Shown: positions 44,318-53,545 of the stretch, piece after piece
Position numbering within the stretch: position 1 is the stretch's first letter
How the letters are laid out: every line of letters starts with the position of its first letter
Assembly: GCA_949751835.1 (NCBI GenBank)
Contig: CATKHK010000073.1
Location: forward strand, 62,001 to 126,000
Length of the DNA: 64,000 nt
From: Blepharisma japonicum
Taxonomy: Eukaryota; Ciliophora; Heterotrichea; Heterotrichida; Blepharismidae
Direction of reading: 5' to 3'
Position numbers and translations under genes: made by a program
The notes under the pieces: generated by a model
What the model was told of the DNA's origin: nothing
The model's database searches: none
The model's input: only the letters and a program-made list of their open reading frames with translations

Positions 44318-44878
44318 TTAGTCTAGCACTTTCCAAAGCTCATTAACAGTCCGAAAATTAATAAGTTCTTCTCCAGGAGAAGGTTTTATCGAAAACTCAA
44401 CTGACTCATTATTTTTCAAAATTCTGCCAGATATGGCATCTTCTTTGTCAAAATCCCATCTAAGCTGAGTGATGTTGCAGTAAAGACTGATTTCTTTAGT
44501 CATATGGTCAATTTTTTCAAGTTCCCCCTCAAGAATCTTTTGTAATTCTTCAGCATGCTGCTTATCGTATGACTGGATTTTTTCTTTTTGGGCTTCATTT
44601 CGTAAATATGCAGCATTTATTTCAGCTTGAGTGTTGTTATATTCATACTCAAGAGCTTGGATTTTTTCTTCCATTTGTTTTCTTTCTATTTCTTTTTGTT
44701 CTAACGCAAGTTGCAGATGTTTTAATTTCTGTGAATCTTGCTGCTTATTTATAGTAAGGAATTGGTCTATTTGAGCTGTATCTTCATTAAGCTTGTCTAT
44801 ATACTCTTGAATTGTGTTTGGGAGGTCCCTGATGACTTCATCACATGCTTTTAAAGATCGTTCAAGATCAGCATCCAT
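44318..44878 (-). CDS. SPC24: Spc24-like kinetochore protein
   Basis: 186 residues, ATG 44878. Residues ~15-135 are a long coiled coil. The last ~50 residues match the Spc24 globular head: ITQLRWDFD, ISGRILKN, VEFSIKP, ending in VNELWKVLD, like ITKIEWDYE ... DYLWSLV in vertebrates. Length (human ~197) and the coil-then-head order agree. It would join Spc25, Nuf2 and Ndc80 to link kinetochores to microtubules, presumably in micronuclear mitosis. The assignment is by pattern and not confirmed by a search. Confidence 0.68.
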   Translation of the reverse strand: MDADLERSLKACDEVIRDLPNTIQEYIDKLNEDTAQIDQFLTINKQQDSQKLKHLQLALEQKEIERKQMEEKIQALEYEYNNTQAEINAAYLRNEAQKEKIQSYDKQHAEELQKILEGELEKIDHMTKEISLYCNITQLRWDFDKEDAISGRILKNNESVEFSIKPSPGEELINFRTVNELWKVLD

Positions 44879-44944
44879 TTTGCCGCGTATAATTAACTTA
44901 AAAGTTCTTAATTACCTTATTTTCTCTAAAATTATACTTGAGTA

Positions 44945-45919
44945 TCATATTCTTACATCAGGATCTCCTTCCAATAACTGATTTCCAATTTCATTTAGAA
45001 ATACTTCAAAAATCTCAGTCTTTTCTTCAGGAGATCTTGATATACTTTTTAAAAATGCAGCTTGAGTTAATGGCCTGAAAAAGTTTTTAATTGAATTTGC
45101 ATATTCTTCTTGATTTCCATCAGCTAAAAATTTTTCATAAAATGGGGATATAAAAGATTTAGTTTCATAAGAAACTAATTTATATTGGTTACTGACTTTT
45201 GAAAAAATTCTATCCCATTCTTCTTTGGTTCTATAATGGTTTGGTCTTTTAAAGCTTTTATATTCTTCTTCTGTTATAAGTCCTTTTGCAAATAAAGAGT
45301 TGTGAGCTTTTGATAAAAGTTGAGCATGCATCATTTTGCCTTCGTCTGGCATGCAGTGAATTAAAAATATGCAGCGTCCCCCTAGGATAAGTTCTTCATA
45401 TCTTAATCTTAATAGTTCAAGCATGTCAGCTTCTCCTTGTTCTGAAGCTCTAGCTCTGATTTCAGGAATTTCTGAAAGGCATGCTTCTATGCTGTCAGGA
45501 GAAACAACTTGTTTTGATAAATATTGGAAAGAGGAGGTAGAAAATGCGATATGTACAGTTTCATTTGGGACAACTCTTTCAAAAAATGATTTTGCAACAG
45601 ATGAAGTGTAGATATCTGGGTAGCTTAAGTATCCATCGTCAGAGTATAGAACCGATACAAGTTTATTTCAGTTATTTGATGGAAGGTCATTGTGAATAAT
45701 GTGAATTGGATTTTGAATTGTCTCACGAATAGTCTGGATTGCTGAAGAAAATATTTTAGCTGAATTTAAACCTTCTGAACTTCCATAGTCACATGCAACT
45801 ATAGTTGAGTCAGTTAAAGTAGCTGCGTGTCTAAATGCAGAGACAAGATCTTCAGTTGTGCTGCAAGCTGCTTTTAGTTGCCAATCGGAACTTTTATTAT
45901 AGTCGACTAATGCTTGCAT
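44945..45919 (-). CDS. SABATH-family SAM-dependent carboxyl methyltransferase
   Basis: 324 codons from ATG 45919 to TAA, joined across TGA-Trp 45668-45670. The N-terminus has the SAM loop VACDYGSSEGLN at ~41-52, IHIIHNDLPSNNWN near 73-86, SFFERVVPNETVHIAFSTSSFQYLS near 110-135, then RASEQGEADMLELLRLRYEEL and GGRCIFLI. These follow SABATH enzymes in order (DLGCSSG-N, NDLPGNDFN, SFY-RL-P, SS-S-WLS, GG-M). Family members methylate carboxyls of small molecules such as salicylate, jasmonate and farnesoate. Slightly shorter than the usual ~350-380 aa. The substrate cannot be told. Confidence 0.78.
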
Positions 45920-46173
45920 TATTTTTATTAATAAAATTTAAGGTAATTAGCCTATATAATTTCAATTAAAATCATACTAAAAAATAAAATTTTGTTATAT
46001 TACTTATCAGCAAGCATTTAATACTGATTAATAATAATGTATCACTGAATTTACATTTTAAATAATAAAAAATTGTCATTAAACTAATATCTAAGTTTTC
46101 AAATATCTAATTTACTTATATTATATATATAATATCGTAATTAAATAAGTAGCATTATAATGTTACATCAGAT

Positions 46174-47700
46174 CTAATTAACAAAATGTTCGGATTTGTT
46201 GAGATTTAACAAAAAGTTTTCAAGCTCTAAGCTTTTCGATAAAGTGCATATAGAAAATTGTGATTCAAATTGCAGTGACATTAAATAATTATATTCTTTT
46301 GATAATTTTGTGATTAAAATTGAATTTTTTGAAAATAAAATCTTCAAAGACTCTTCTCCTTTCTTTGAATTAAATTGCAGAGTATAGAGCTTTCCTTTAA
46401 TTCTGATCTTATATATCAAAAAATCACCAATTTCGATATCATTGAAAGCCTGATTTAAATATTTTTCATCTAAAAATTCGGAAGATCTTTCTTTGAATTT
46501 AAAGCAGTGGTCTGTAGAAGAATCTTCTATTCAAATAAATGAGTTGTTTTTACGAGAAAAGCACAATTTTGATCTTAATATTCTTGCAATTTTATGTGGA
46601 TACTCAAGAAAGATTGATGACTTTTTTGTAATTAGAGATTTGTCTATATCAATACTGAATAATGTCCCAACTATTTGGATTTTTAAAATTAATAAGGTTT
46701 CTCTTATAAGTACAGTGCTTAAATTAGAAGCATCTCCTTTCAGTAATAATACAAATGAAAGAAAAGTAATTGAGCATTCTGGATCATAGATCAAAGAAAA
46801 TTGATTTGACTCAATTTTAATCCATAAATGAGGAATGATTTGGTCCCTTGCAATATTTAAATTTTGTCCTTTTTTTGATATCAATAAATTTTTATTCAAA
46901 TATAAGTTTAAAATTTGATCTGAAGGAATTTTCATAGAAATTAAATAATCATGGCTTTTTTCATTTAGCTGGATATTGATGATACAGCTTAATGAAGAAA
47001 CCAAAGCAATTCCTGCAAAGATTTGATGCGATACCTTTTTTCTATCTATAAATTTAAAACTCTTACTCTTGATAATATTTATCTTCTCTTTTTTATTTAA
47101 AAGAATCGGGGAATTGTCTGGGCTGTGTAGCATATCAAGAGCACATTCTATATTTTTCTTCAATAAGAATTTTGTATTATTACTTGATTTTGTTTCTTCA
47201 AAAAGGGACTTAATCATAACGCAATTTTCAGCTAACGTTCTAAACTTGCTGCTTAGAGCAGTTTTAGCTGAGAAATTGGATTCATAGGTTGCGATATCCC
47301 TCATAAGCTCGATTCTATCACTTTTAGCTTTCTTAATGTTATATTTAAGCTGATCTGTAATAGTGTCCTCTTTAATAAGTTTTAGTTCTTTTTGGAAAGA
47401 CTCTACAGGCTTATCTCCTTTTAGCTCAGTTGCTGGTCTCATAAAAAAACGCTTTCCTTGAGTTTCAGGGAAAAGTTGAAAAGATTTGGGTCGATTTTCA
47501 TAAGGAGAAATCAAATGTCCTGATTTAGGCCTTTTCTTCGGAGAACTATAGCAGACTTGTTTTAAACCTTCAATGCCTTTATTATCAATTTCTTTTGTAG
47601 ATTCATTATTTTCTGAAGCCCTCTTCGACAGAAGTCTCTTGAATTTTTTTAGTGAAAAATTCACTTTTACAACATTTGGCATTGACGAAGGATCAGACAT
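46174..47700 (-). CDS. Hypothetical protein (508 aa)
   Basis: ATG 47700 to TAA 46174, one TGA-Trp (46531-46533) joining two frames. The first ~115 residues are basic; ~120-190 helical (LIKEDTITDQLKYNIKKAKSD). From ~250 there are alternating hydrophobic segments (FAGIALVSSLSCIINIQLNEKSHDYLISMKI, SNLSTVLIRETLLILKIQIVGTLF) that look like beta strands of a repeated sandwich or propeller-like fold, not membrane helices. No family recognised. Confidence 0.6.
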
Positions 47701-47860
47701 AATTTTCTTTTAATAAATAAAACACCCAGCAATATTTATCATTAAAATAAAAATCTGAATTTTATCCAGTATAACACAATAAATGGTAATTTATCTCTCT
47801 TTAAAATAAAAAATTTATAATTATATCATTTCCTATAAATAATTATGCAAAGCTTATTTA

Positions 47861-49006
47861 TTAGAAAGAGCGAGAGTGAAGAATTCTTTTGCCTTCTTCT
47901 TCATATTGTTGCTTTTTGATCCACATGTTCTTGAATGCTGCTAAAGATGACAGAATTGAACCTCCAAGCCAGCAAGTTAATTTTCGCTCTGGTGGAACTG
48001 TGATCTTAATTTTCATTTCTTTAGGACTTAGTCTTCGAAGATCACTCATTAGCCTTTCACCAAACCCGGGCATCATTGTTGTTCCACCAGCTAAATAAAT
48101 AGAAGAATATAGTGTTTTTCTGAGATCTATGTCAGCTTTTTGTATTGAATTTATTAAACATTCTTGAACCCCAGCATACTCTAACCCTACTTTGTCAGGC
48201 GAAAAAAGAATTTCAGCCGCCCGATATTTTTCTGCTCCTAAATTGATAGGCCTTCCATCAGGTAACAAATAAGTGCTTGGATTTTTATTAGAATCATCCA
48301 AAAACTTGTCTTCGCTGCTATAGATTGTAGCCACATAACAATTTTTTTCTTTTATTTGCTTTACAAGCTCAAATTCTGAAGAAGTATTAAAAATATAGCC
48401 AGATCTTCTTAAAAGCAGCTGCAAGTGTTCAGTAACATCACGCCCTGCCAAATCAATACGAGTTGTTGCATGAGAAAGTGAAAATCCATCATAAACAGGC
48501 ACTACATGAGTAACCCCATCTCCACAATCTAAAACTACTCCAGTGGTCGCTGCACTTGCATATAAGCTTAAAACAGCTTGAGCAGCTATAAAAATACCAG
48601 GAACACTAAAAGTTTCAAAGAAAATTTCAGCAGCCCTTTCTCTATTTTGATAAGGATTTAAAGGAGCTTCTGTCAATAAAACTGGGTGATCTTGAGGCAT
48701 AGTGCCTAATTGATTATAGATATAGCGCCAAATATTTTCCATATCTGTCCAATTTTCAACAATTCCATGCTCTAATGGATATCTCAGTTTTAAAAGGCCT
48801 CGGTTTTGCTCTGCTTCCGAGCCTACGAAATATTCAGGCTCGTGCATTGAGCCTGGCAACACTTTTTTGTATTTTGGACGACCTACATACGAAGGAAACA
48901 CTAATGAAGGACGTTCTTCTCCTGCGAGGCCAGCTTTTATTAATCCAGAACCATTGTCTATAACTAATGCTTGCTTAAATATCACGTCGTAAAAGGGTTC
49001 CACCAT
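47861..49006 (-). CDS. ARP1: Actin-related protein Arp1 (centractin)
   Basis: 381 residues, ATG 49006, single exon. The actin fold is intact: VIDNGSGLIKAGLAG (phosphate 1), PSYVGRPKYKKV, RYPLEHGIVENW, LLTEAPLNPYQNRERAAEIFFE, VLDCGDGVTHVVPVYDGF (phosphate 2), RIDLAGRDVTEHL, SIYLAGGTTMMPGFGERL, KITVPPERKLTCWLGGSILSSL, and an end KRILHSRSF. IVENW, a VLPGSMHEPE insert, and KKQQYEEEGKRILH fit Arp1 better than actin (which ends KYEEDGPSIVHRKCF without the Lys). Arp1 builds the short filament of dynactin, the dynein-1 adaptor. Confidence 0.88.
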   Translation of the reverse strand: MVEPFYDVIFKQALVIDNGSGLIKAGLAGEERPSLVFPSYVGRPKYKKVLPGSMHEPEYFVGSEAEQNRGLLKLRYPLEHGIVENWTDMENIWRYIYNQLGTMPQDHPVLLTEAPLNPYQNRERAAEIFFETFSVPGIFIAAQAVLSLYASAATTGVVLDCGDGVTHVVPVYDGFSLSHATTRIDLAGRDVTEHLQLLLRRSGYIFNTSSEFELVKQIKEKNCYVATIYSSEDKFLDDSNKNPSTYLLPDGRPINLGAEKYRAAEILFSPDKVGLEYAGVQECLINSIQKADIDLRKTLYSSIYLAGGTTMMPGFGERLMSDLRRLSPKEMKIKITVPPERKLTCWLGGSILSSLAAFKNMWIKKQQYEEEGKRILHSRSF

Positions 49007-49115
49007 TTATATGAAATCTTAATATTTTATTAGAATTTTGCAGTTATTATGAATTTTTCACTTGGATTTATTTTAAAATAAATAAAAATTTTCAAAAGGC
49101 TAGTTAACGATAATT

Positions 49116-49478
49116 TTAGTGGTCTTGAGGCAGCATATTTGGGATTCCTTTTTCAATTGGATAATTTCTATTGCAATTTTGACACAATAACTCACCAGTT
49201 TGTATTTCTACGTTAAACAAGATATCAAAAATTCTCTGAATTAACTCTGGGTTCTGATGGTCAGCTTCAGTAATATTATCAGGCAGCTCATGGCCTAATC
49301 TAAGTGCAGCATTTACAAAAGCCAGCCAATCTAACTTCCCAAGCATCCTAATCGTCAAATCATGGTTGAATTGAGTCGTGCCTTGTGTGATTTCGCCAGG
49401 ATTTAGAGTTAAAGCTTGATTTCTCCCTGAACACTCCGCAGAATTACACATAAGCAAGTTCAATGTCACTAGCCTCAT
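49116..49478 (-). CDS. TRM112: Trm112-like methyltransferase activator
   Basis: 120 residues, ATG 49478. The N-terminus MRLVTLNLLMCNSAECSG and the C-terminus GELLCQNCNRNYPIEKGIPNML match Trm112: the small zinc-ribbon CxxC pair at residues ~99-102 and the IP-ML end. The central helical insert (MLGKLDWLAFVNAALRLG) is also typical. Trm112 activates several methyltransferases (tRNA, 18S rRNA, eRF1). Only one Cys pair is obvious near the end; the other two ligands may be the Cys pair near residue 11-16. Confidence 0.9.
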   Translation of the reverse strand: MRLVTLNLLMCNSAECSGRNQALTLNPGEITQGTTQFNHDLTIRMLGKLDWLAFVNAALRLGHELPDNITEADHQNPELIQRIFDILFNVEIQTGELLCQNCNRNYPIEKGIPNMLPQDH

Positions 49479-49538
49479 TTTTATTATGGCTTATCTGAGA
49501 ATTTATTAAAAAGCTAATAATCCAATCCTGAATCTTAT

Positions 49539-50222
49539 TTATTCTTCACGCTCAGTTTGAGAAAGCTTGCCTACTGTGCAAAGAATTTGGTGGCGGCCTA
49601 CCCAGTCATAATAATACCTCATCAATGCTACTTTTCCAAGATCTTTCTGGAACTGGAAAACATTCGTCATATCAGCGTCTTCCATGACTTGGTCGTTATT
49701 TGACAAATACCAGCCGAGATCATGATCCCATCTTGTTGGGCAGTCCATGTATTTGTACATTTGCCTATATTGCCATAAATCAATATCATCCCAAGGTCTT
49801 GCGTGGCTGATGTTTTCAATGAGGTTGTCTTGTTCAGCTACAAATGATAGGTGCAATGCAGCATTCCAGTAGACATAGCTTTTGAGTGATTTGAGCTCCT
49901 CAGTTTCTTCAACAGCTTGATTCGCGAGAACTGAGGAATCATAGTTTTCCTTATTGATAGCTTCTACTTTTTCTCTAAGCTTAGATACAATTCCAGGGGT
50001 AACGAGGTGGCTCCACTCATCCCAGTTGATTTCGAAGTTATTTTTGCTTTGAATCTCGTCTTTTTGAACACTTGATCCATAATAATCGCATACAGCTCCT
50101 AAAGCTGAGACTGAAGATGCGTCGTCTGAAGTCTTTACTTTATCGTTGAGCATTTTCATCCAGGCTTTGTAACGTAGCGGAGCTCCAGAGTTAGTTCTTC
50201 TCAAAGCTGCTCTCAATGCCAT
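49539..50222 (-). CDS. Probable mitochondrial ATP synthase subunit d-like protein
   Basis: 227 residues, ATG 50222. The N-terminus is basic and Ser/Ala-rich (MALRAALRRTNSGAPLRYKAW), consistent with mitochondrial import. Residues ~70-115 resemble ATP synthase d (INWDEWSHLVTPGIVSKLREKVEAI, then helical EETEELKSLKSYVYW). The C-terminal ~90 residues are Trp/Tyr-rich (WDDIDLWQYRQMYKYMDC, RWDHDLGWYLS) with no obvious match and may be a ciliate extension. Other ciliate-specific respiratory subunits are possible, so the assignment is tentative. Confidence 0.5.
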   Translation of the reverse strand: MALRAALRRTNSGAPLRYKAWMKMLNDKVKTSDDASSVSALGAVCDYYGSSVQKDEIQSKNNFEINWDEWSHLVTPGIVSKLREKVEAINKENYDSSVLANQAVEETEELKSLKSYVYWNAALHLSFVAEQDNLIENISHARPWDDIDLWQYRQMYKYMDCPTRWDHDLGWYLSNNDQVMEDADMTNVFQFQKDLGKVALMRYYYDWVGRHQILCTVGKLSQTEREE

Positions 50223-50300
50223 TTATTTATGTATAAATAAGAGAATGAAATAGAATTTCAAAGTTGTTTTATAGAAAAGAATTATAAATTTGTGTATAAG

Positions 50301-51059
50301 TTACATTTGAGGAAGGAGAGTTTTGACGAGTAATCGAATTTTATCCCTTTTTGTGCTGTTTTCTTGGGAAAGAGATGTGCTTTTTCTTTTAGGTACTTTT
50401 TCGTTTATTTGAAAAGATTCATTTTGGATTTGAAAAGGCATGTATTTATTTTCTTTTATTTTTCTAAAATTGATAGTTTCAGATTTATCAAAACTATCTT
50501 GCATATACGAAAGCAAGCTTGTATCTGCCCTTCGGCTTTTTTCTAAATTTTTTTCTTTATCTCTTTTCTGCATCGTTTGATTCACAAAAGAGCTTGAAAT
50601 CAACCTTGTTGGTCTGTCATCAGGAACAAATACAGTTCTCTCATGAAGATCTTCAGGAAATAGCTTTAGATCAATATCATTAAATTTCTCACTCTCTACT
50701 TTCTGGCAGTGCTCTGTAAATCTTGTCAAAGTCTCTGTCGCTATTTTTTCAAATTTAACGGGCTGAATAGGCTTGTGGAATTTATGGTGCGTTTTTCTAT
50801 TAGAATGGTCTTCCAGCTCTGAGAGAGTCTCATTTAGATAGCTTTGGACGGCTTCTAAATTGGTTTGTGGACGATGGATTAAAGGCAGATTTGGGGAGAC
50901 ACTTTTTAAATAAATTTTATTTTCCAGTTTCCTCTCTCTTGGAGACACACATTTTAGTTCTTCAGTTTTGCCTTTAATAATGCCAAGAGGATTTTGTTCA
51001 TATTCAATTGGAGACTTAGATTTTGGCAACTTTATAGTAATTAATGCTTTCCCTTTCAT
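50301..51059 (-). CDS. Hypothetical Lys/Ser-rich protein (252 aa)
   Basis: ATG 51059 to TAA. Charged and mostly disordered, with a helical segment near 80-120 (LEAVQSYLNETLSELEDH, FEKIATETLTRFTEHCQK) and DLKLFPEDLHERTVFVPDDRPTR near 130. It is divergent from the next plus-strand gene, with only 60 bp between their ATGs, so the two probably share a promoter. No family recognised. Confidence 0.62.
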   Translation of the reverse strand: MKGKALITIKLPKSKSPIEYEQNPLGIIKGKTEELKCVSPRERKLENKIYLKSVSPNLPLIHRPQTNLEAVQSYLNETLSELEDHSNRKTHHKFHKPIQPVKFEKIATETLTRFTEHCQKVESEKFNDIDLKLFPEDLHERTVFVPDDRPTRLISSSFVNQTMQKRDKEKNLEKSRRADTSLLSYMQDSFDKSETINFRKIKENKYMPFQIQNESFQINEKVPKRKSTSLSQENSTKRDKIRLLVKTLLPQM

Positions 51060-51119
51060 TTATATTTGTTTATATATAATTAAAGGTAAAAAGCATTTTA
51101 AACGATAGATTTATAAGAA

Positions 51120-51785
51120 ATGAAAAACGGGCAAAAGATTATAAATAGCGCACTATATGGAAACAAATCTACTTATAAAAGCAGTTTAATAAGATTATCA
51201 TTTTCAAAATCGCCAGTTAAATTCAGCATTCCATATGACAGAAATGAAAAGAAAAGAGAAAGGCAACTTGGAAAGCAAAAGAATGATTTTAAAAATAAAT
51301 CATCAAGTATTGGAGGTTCTATAGTTTCTATTGAAAAAGAGTTCAAATTTAAAAATAGTTTAACTAGAATTCCAAGAGTAAATGATAAAGCCAATCTAAG
51401 TCTAAGCCCAGAAAGCTTACTAACTGCAGTAAAAAGAAGACAAAAAATATTAAAAACAGAATGTCCGAGAAAGAATCAAATAATATCTAGTAATATAATT
51501 CGTGGGGAAATTCGAAGGAATAGCTTTCCTGCCTCATTTAAGGCAAAAGAAAGTTCAAATGAAGTTAAAAATGCTTCTTTCATGAGAACCCAAAGTTTTT
51601 ACAGCAAATTGAATCAATATTATGGAATTTCATCTTCATCAAAAAACCAAAAACATTATTTAAGAAGTCTAAGCCAAAAATCTAAAAATAGTACTCATGA
51701 TATAAGCTTATCAATGGAATATTCACTAGACTCCATAATCAAATCCCGTTCAAATTCCCCAGCTAAAATTCATTTTATCGATTAA
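51120..51785 (+). CDS. Hypothetical basic Ser-rich protein (221 aa)
   Basis: ATG 51120 to TAA. Very basic (Lys, Arg, Asn, Ser), no folded domain visible, with FSKSPVKFSIPYDRNEKKRERQ near the start and a repeated SF-SLSQ/YSLDS flavour at the end. Divergently paired with the preceding minus-strand gene across 60 bp. Function unknown; composition alone suggests a nucleic-acid or microtubule binder, which is not supported further. Confidence 0.58.
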   Translation: MKNGQKIINSALYGNKSTYKSSLIRLSFSKSPVKFSIPYDRNEKKRERQLGKQKNDFKNKSSSIGGSIVSIEKEFKFKNSLTRIPRVNDKANLSLSPESLLTAVKRRQKILKTECPRKNQIISSNIIRGEIRRNSFPASFKAKESSNEVKNASFMRTQSFYSKLNQYYGISSSSKNQKHYLRSLSQKSKNSTHDISLSMEYSLDSIIKSRSNSPAKIHFID

Positions 51786-52318
51786 TAAGAATTTAAATAA
51801 GTTATTATTAGAAATTCTTATATTTTAGATAGTAAATTTCCCTTAATTTCACTTTAACATTAATAATTTATCGTTAAAAATTTTCAAAATTTTGGTGATA
51901 TTTTGGTAGAAATTTTATAAATGCCATTTATGATATAATAATTATTTATGATGATACTTGCGGGTGAAAATGAACAATGATTATTGCAAGGTCTGATTAT
52001 ATATTTTATTATGATGAAAAGTACACGTCAGGCTTATTAGTGCTGATAGTTTCAATGCTGAATGCATACTTATTAACCAATTAATTCACTACTTCATAAA
52101 ATAATAGCTGATAGAATATAAGAACAGTCTCTGCTTTGCTAATATAGCTATGACTTGAATAAGTTGCTGAGCTTTCTTCATCACTAGTGTGCGATGCTTA
52201 GCCATACTTCTGTTTCCTGTAAAAAGAGCTTAGTTCCAATAAGCGTGCTAAGTAAATTTTGCTTTGCTTAAATTTTATTATAGTTTGGTATTAAGACATT
52301 AATGGCATAAATTAGATA
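51786..52318. other. Intergenic region upstream of P2 with two box C/D-like motif sets
   Basis: About 530 bases. Within AT-rich DNA lies a more complex stretch (51955-52260). Box C-like ATGATGA at 51948-51954 is followed by CTGA at 51993-51996. A second ATGATGA at 52011-52017 is followed by CTGA at 52043-52046 and 52058-52061, with a C'-like TGATAG in between. These could be small box C/D snoRNAs, but the flanking stems are weak and the short motifs could occur by chance. The region also carries the P2 promoter. Confidence 0.3.
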
Positions 52319-52660
52319 ATGAAATATTTGGCAGCTTACGCTCTAGCTTGGCTTGGTGGAAATGCACACCCAACAGTTGAGAAACTCCAAGAAATCATTG
52401 AAGCTGCAGGATCTGATTTCGATAAGACTAAAGCTTCCAAGTTGGTCGAAGATCTTAAAGACAAATCATTAGAAGAAGTTGTGGCTCAAGGCACAGCAAA
52501 ACTTGGGTCTGTTTCTTTATCAGCAGGTGGAGCAGCTGCAACCACAACAACTACAGATGCTGGAAAGGCTAAAGAAGAGCCTAAGAAGGAAGAAGAAAAG
52601 GAAGAAAAAGAGGAAGACATTGAAGGAGCTATGGACTTATTTGGAGGTGACGAGTGGTAA
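52319..52660 (+). CDS. RPLP2: 60S acidic ribosomal protein P2
   Basis: 113 residues, ATG 52319. The N-terminal helical domain is typical of P2: MKYLAAYALAWLGGN, HPTVEKLQEIIEAAGSDFD, KLVEDLKDKSLEEVVAQGTAKLGSV, then an Ala/Thr hinge and an acidic tail. P1/P2 dimers form the ribosomal stalk that recruits elongation factors. The C-terminus (EGAMDLFGGDEW) lacks the usual DDDMGFGLFD, retaining only the DLFG core. The final codon is TGG before TAA. Confidence 0.92.
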   Translation: MKYLAAYALAWLGGNAHPTVEKLQEIIEAAGSDFDKTKASKLVEDLKDKSLEEVVAQGTAKLGSVSLSAGGAAATTTTTDAGKAKEEPKKEEEKEEKEEDIEGAMDLFGGDEW

Positions 52661-52871
52661 TAGTTAAGCAATTCTTTCCAATATTTAGACTTTACTGTGC
52701 TATTTAGGAGCTAATATTAATTTCTGTGAATTTCATGGAGTGAACAGTTTTTTCTAGGCGAATTTTTAGATTATTAATTCTAACTGGTGAAAATTCTTAT
52801 TTTTCAATAATTTTATCTTTACACTTATATATATTTATCAAAAATGCTAATTAATTAGTGCAAAATTAAAA

Positions 52872-53327
52872 TTAACAAAATGGGCAGTTAGATTCCAAAA
52901 ATACTCCACAGCTTTGGCACTTTTCCAGATGAACTTTTATATGTGTTTTATCCAGATAATCCTGTGCTACATCAATTTCTCTATTTAAATCATAAATTGC
53001 TTTTTCCATGCATTTTTGTTGAGTATCAAGCTGATTAGAGTTCTGCAAAATTTCTCTATTAAGAATTTTCATAGCTGTAATATACTCAGTCAGATACTCA
53101 ATTTCAAACTCTAAGCAGTTATTGATATTTCTTTGGACTTCTTCATTAGCATTTTCAAGCAAAGATACTTCATAGTTTAAATCATCTAATACCCGCTTTG
53201 CTTGATCTTCTTCTCTTTCTAAAATATCAATTTCTTTCTCTGTTGTCAAGCAGTTTAGCTCGACTTCAGATTTGCATTTAAGGATTGCTTCAAGATCTTT
53301 AGCATCCCGCCTTTCAATATCATTCAT
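52872..53327 (-). CDS. Small coiled-coil protein with C-terminal zinc-knuckle-like cysteines (151 aa)
   Basis: ATG 53327 to TAA. About 130 residues of coiled coil (EREEDQAKRVLDDLNYEVSLLENANEEVQ) are followed by CQSCGVFLESNCPFC at the extreme C-terminus, two CxxC pairs that could bind one zinc ion in a small ribbon. No family recognised. Confidence 0.65.
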   Translation of the reverse strand: MNDIERRDAKDLEAILKCKSEVELNCLTTEKEIDILEREEDQAKRVLDDLNYEVSLLENANEEVQRNINNCLEFEIEYLTEYITAMKILNREILQNSNQLDTQQKCMEKAIYDLNREIDVAQDYLDKTHIKVHLEKCQSCGVFLESNCPFC

Positions 53328-53545
53328 TTTTAATATTACAAATCATGATTTTTAAGAAATATTATATGTATTAACGAAACATTATTATGAATAAAATCAA
53401 TTTACTAATAAATAAAAAGCGTACTAATTTATTTGTAATAGTGAAATTAGATTTTCGATATAATTTCTAAACTTAGTTTTCTTATTTTAATAAAGACAAT
53501 GTTTAAAAACCATTTATATCGCTTCTCGTTCGTGGTAATAATTTA

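Noticed and set aside
46114-46140. Perfect AT palindrome (attatatatataat)
   Set aside because: Simple AT repeat in a spacer; expected by chance at this base composition and without a partner element.
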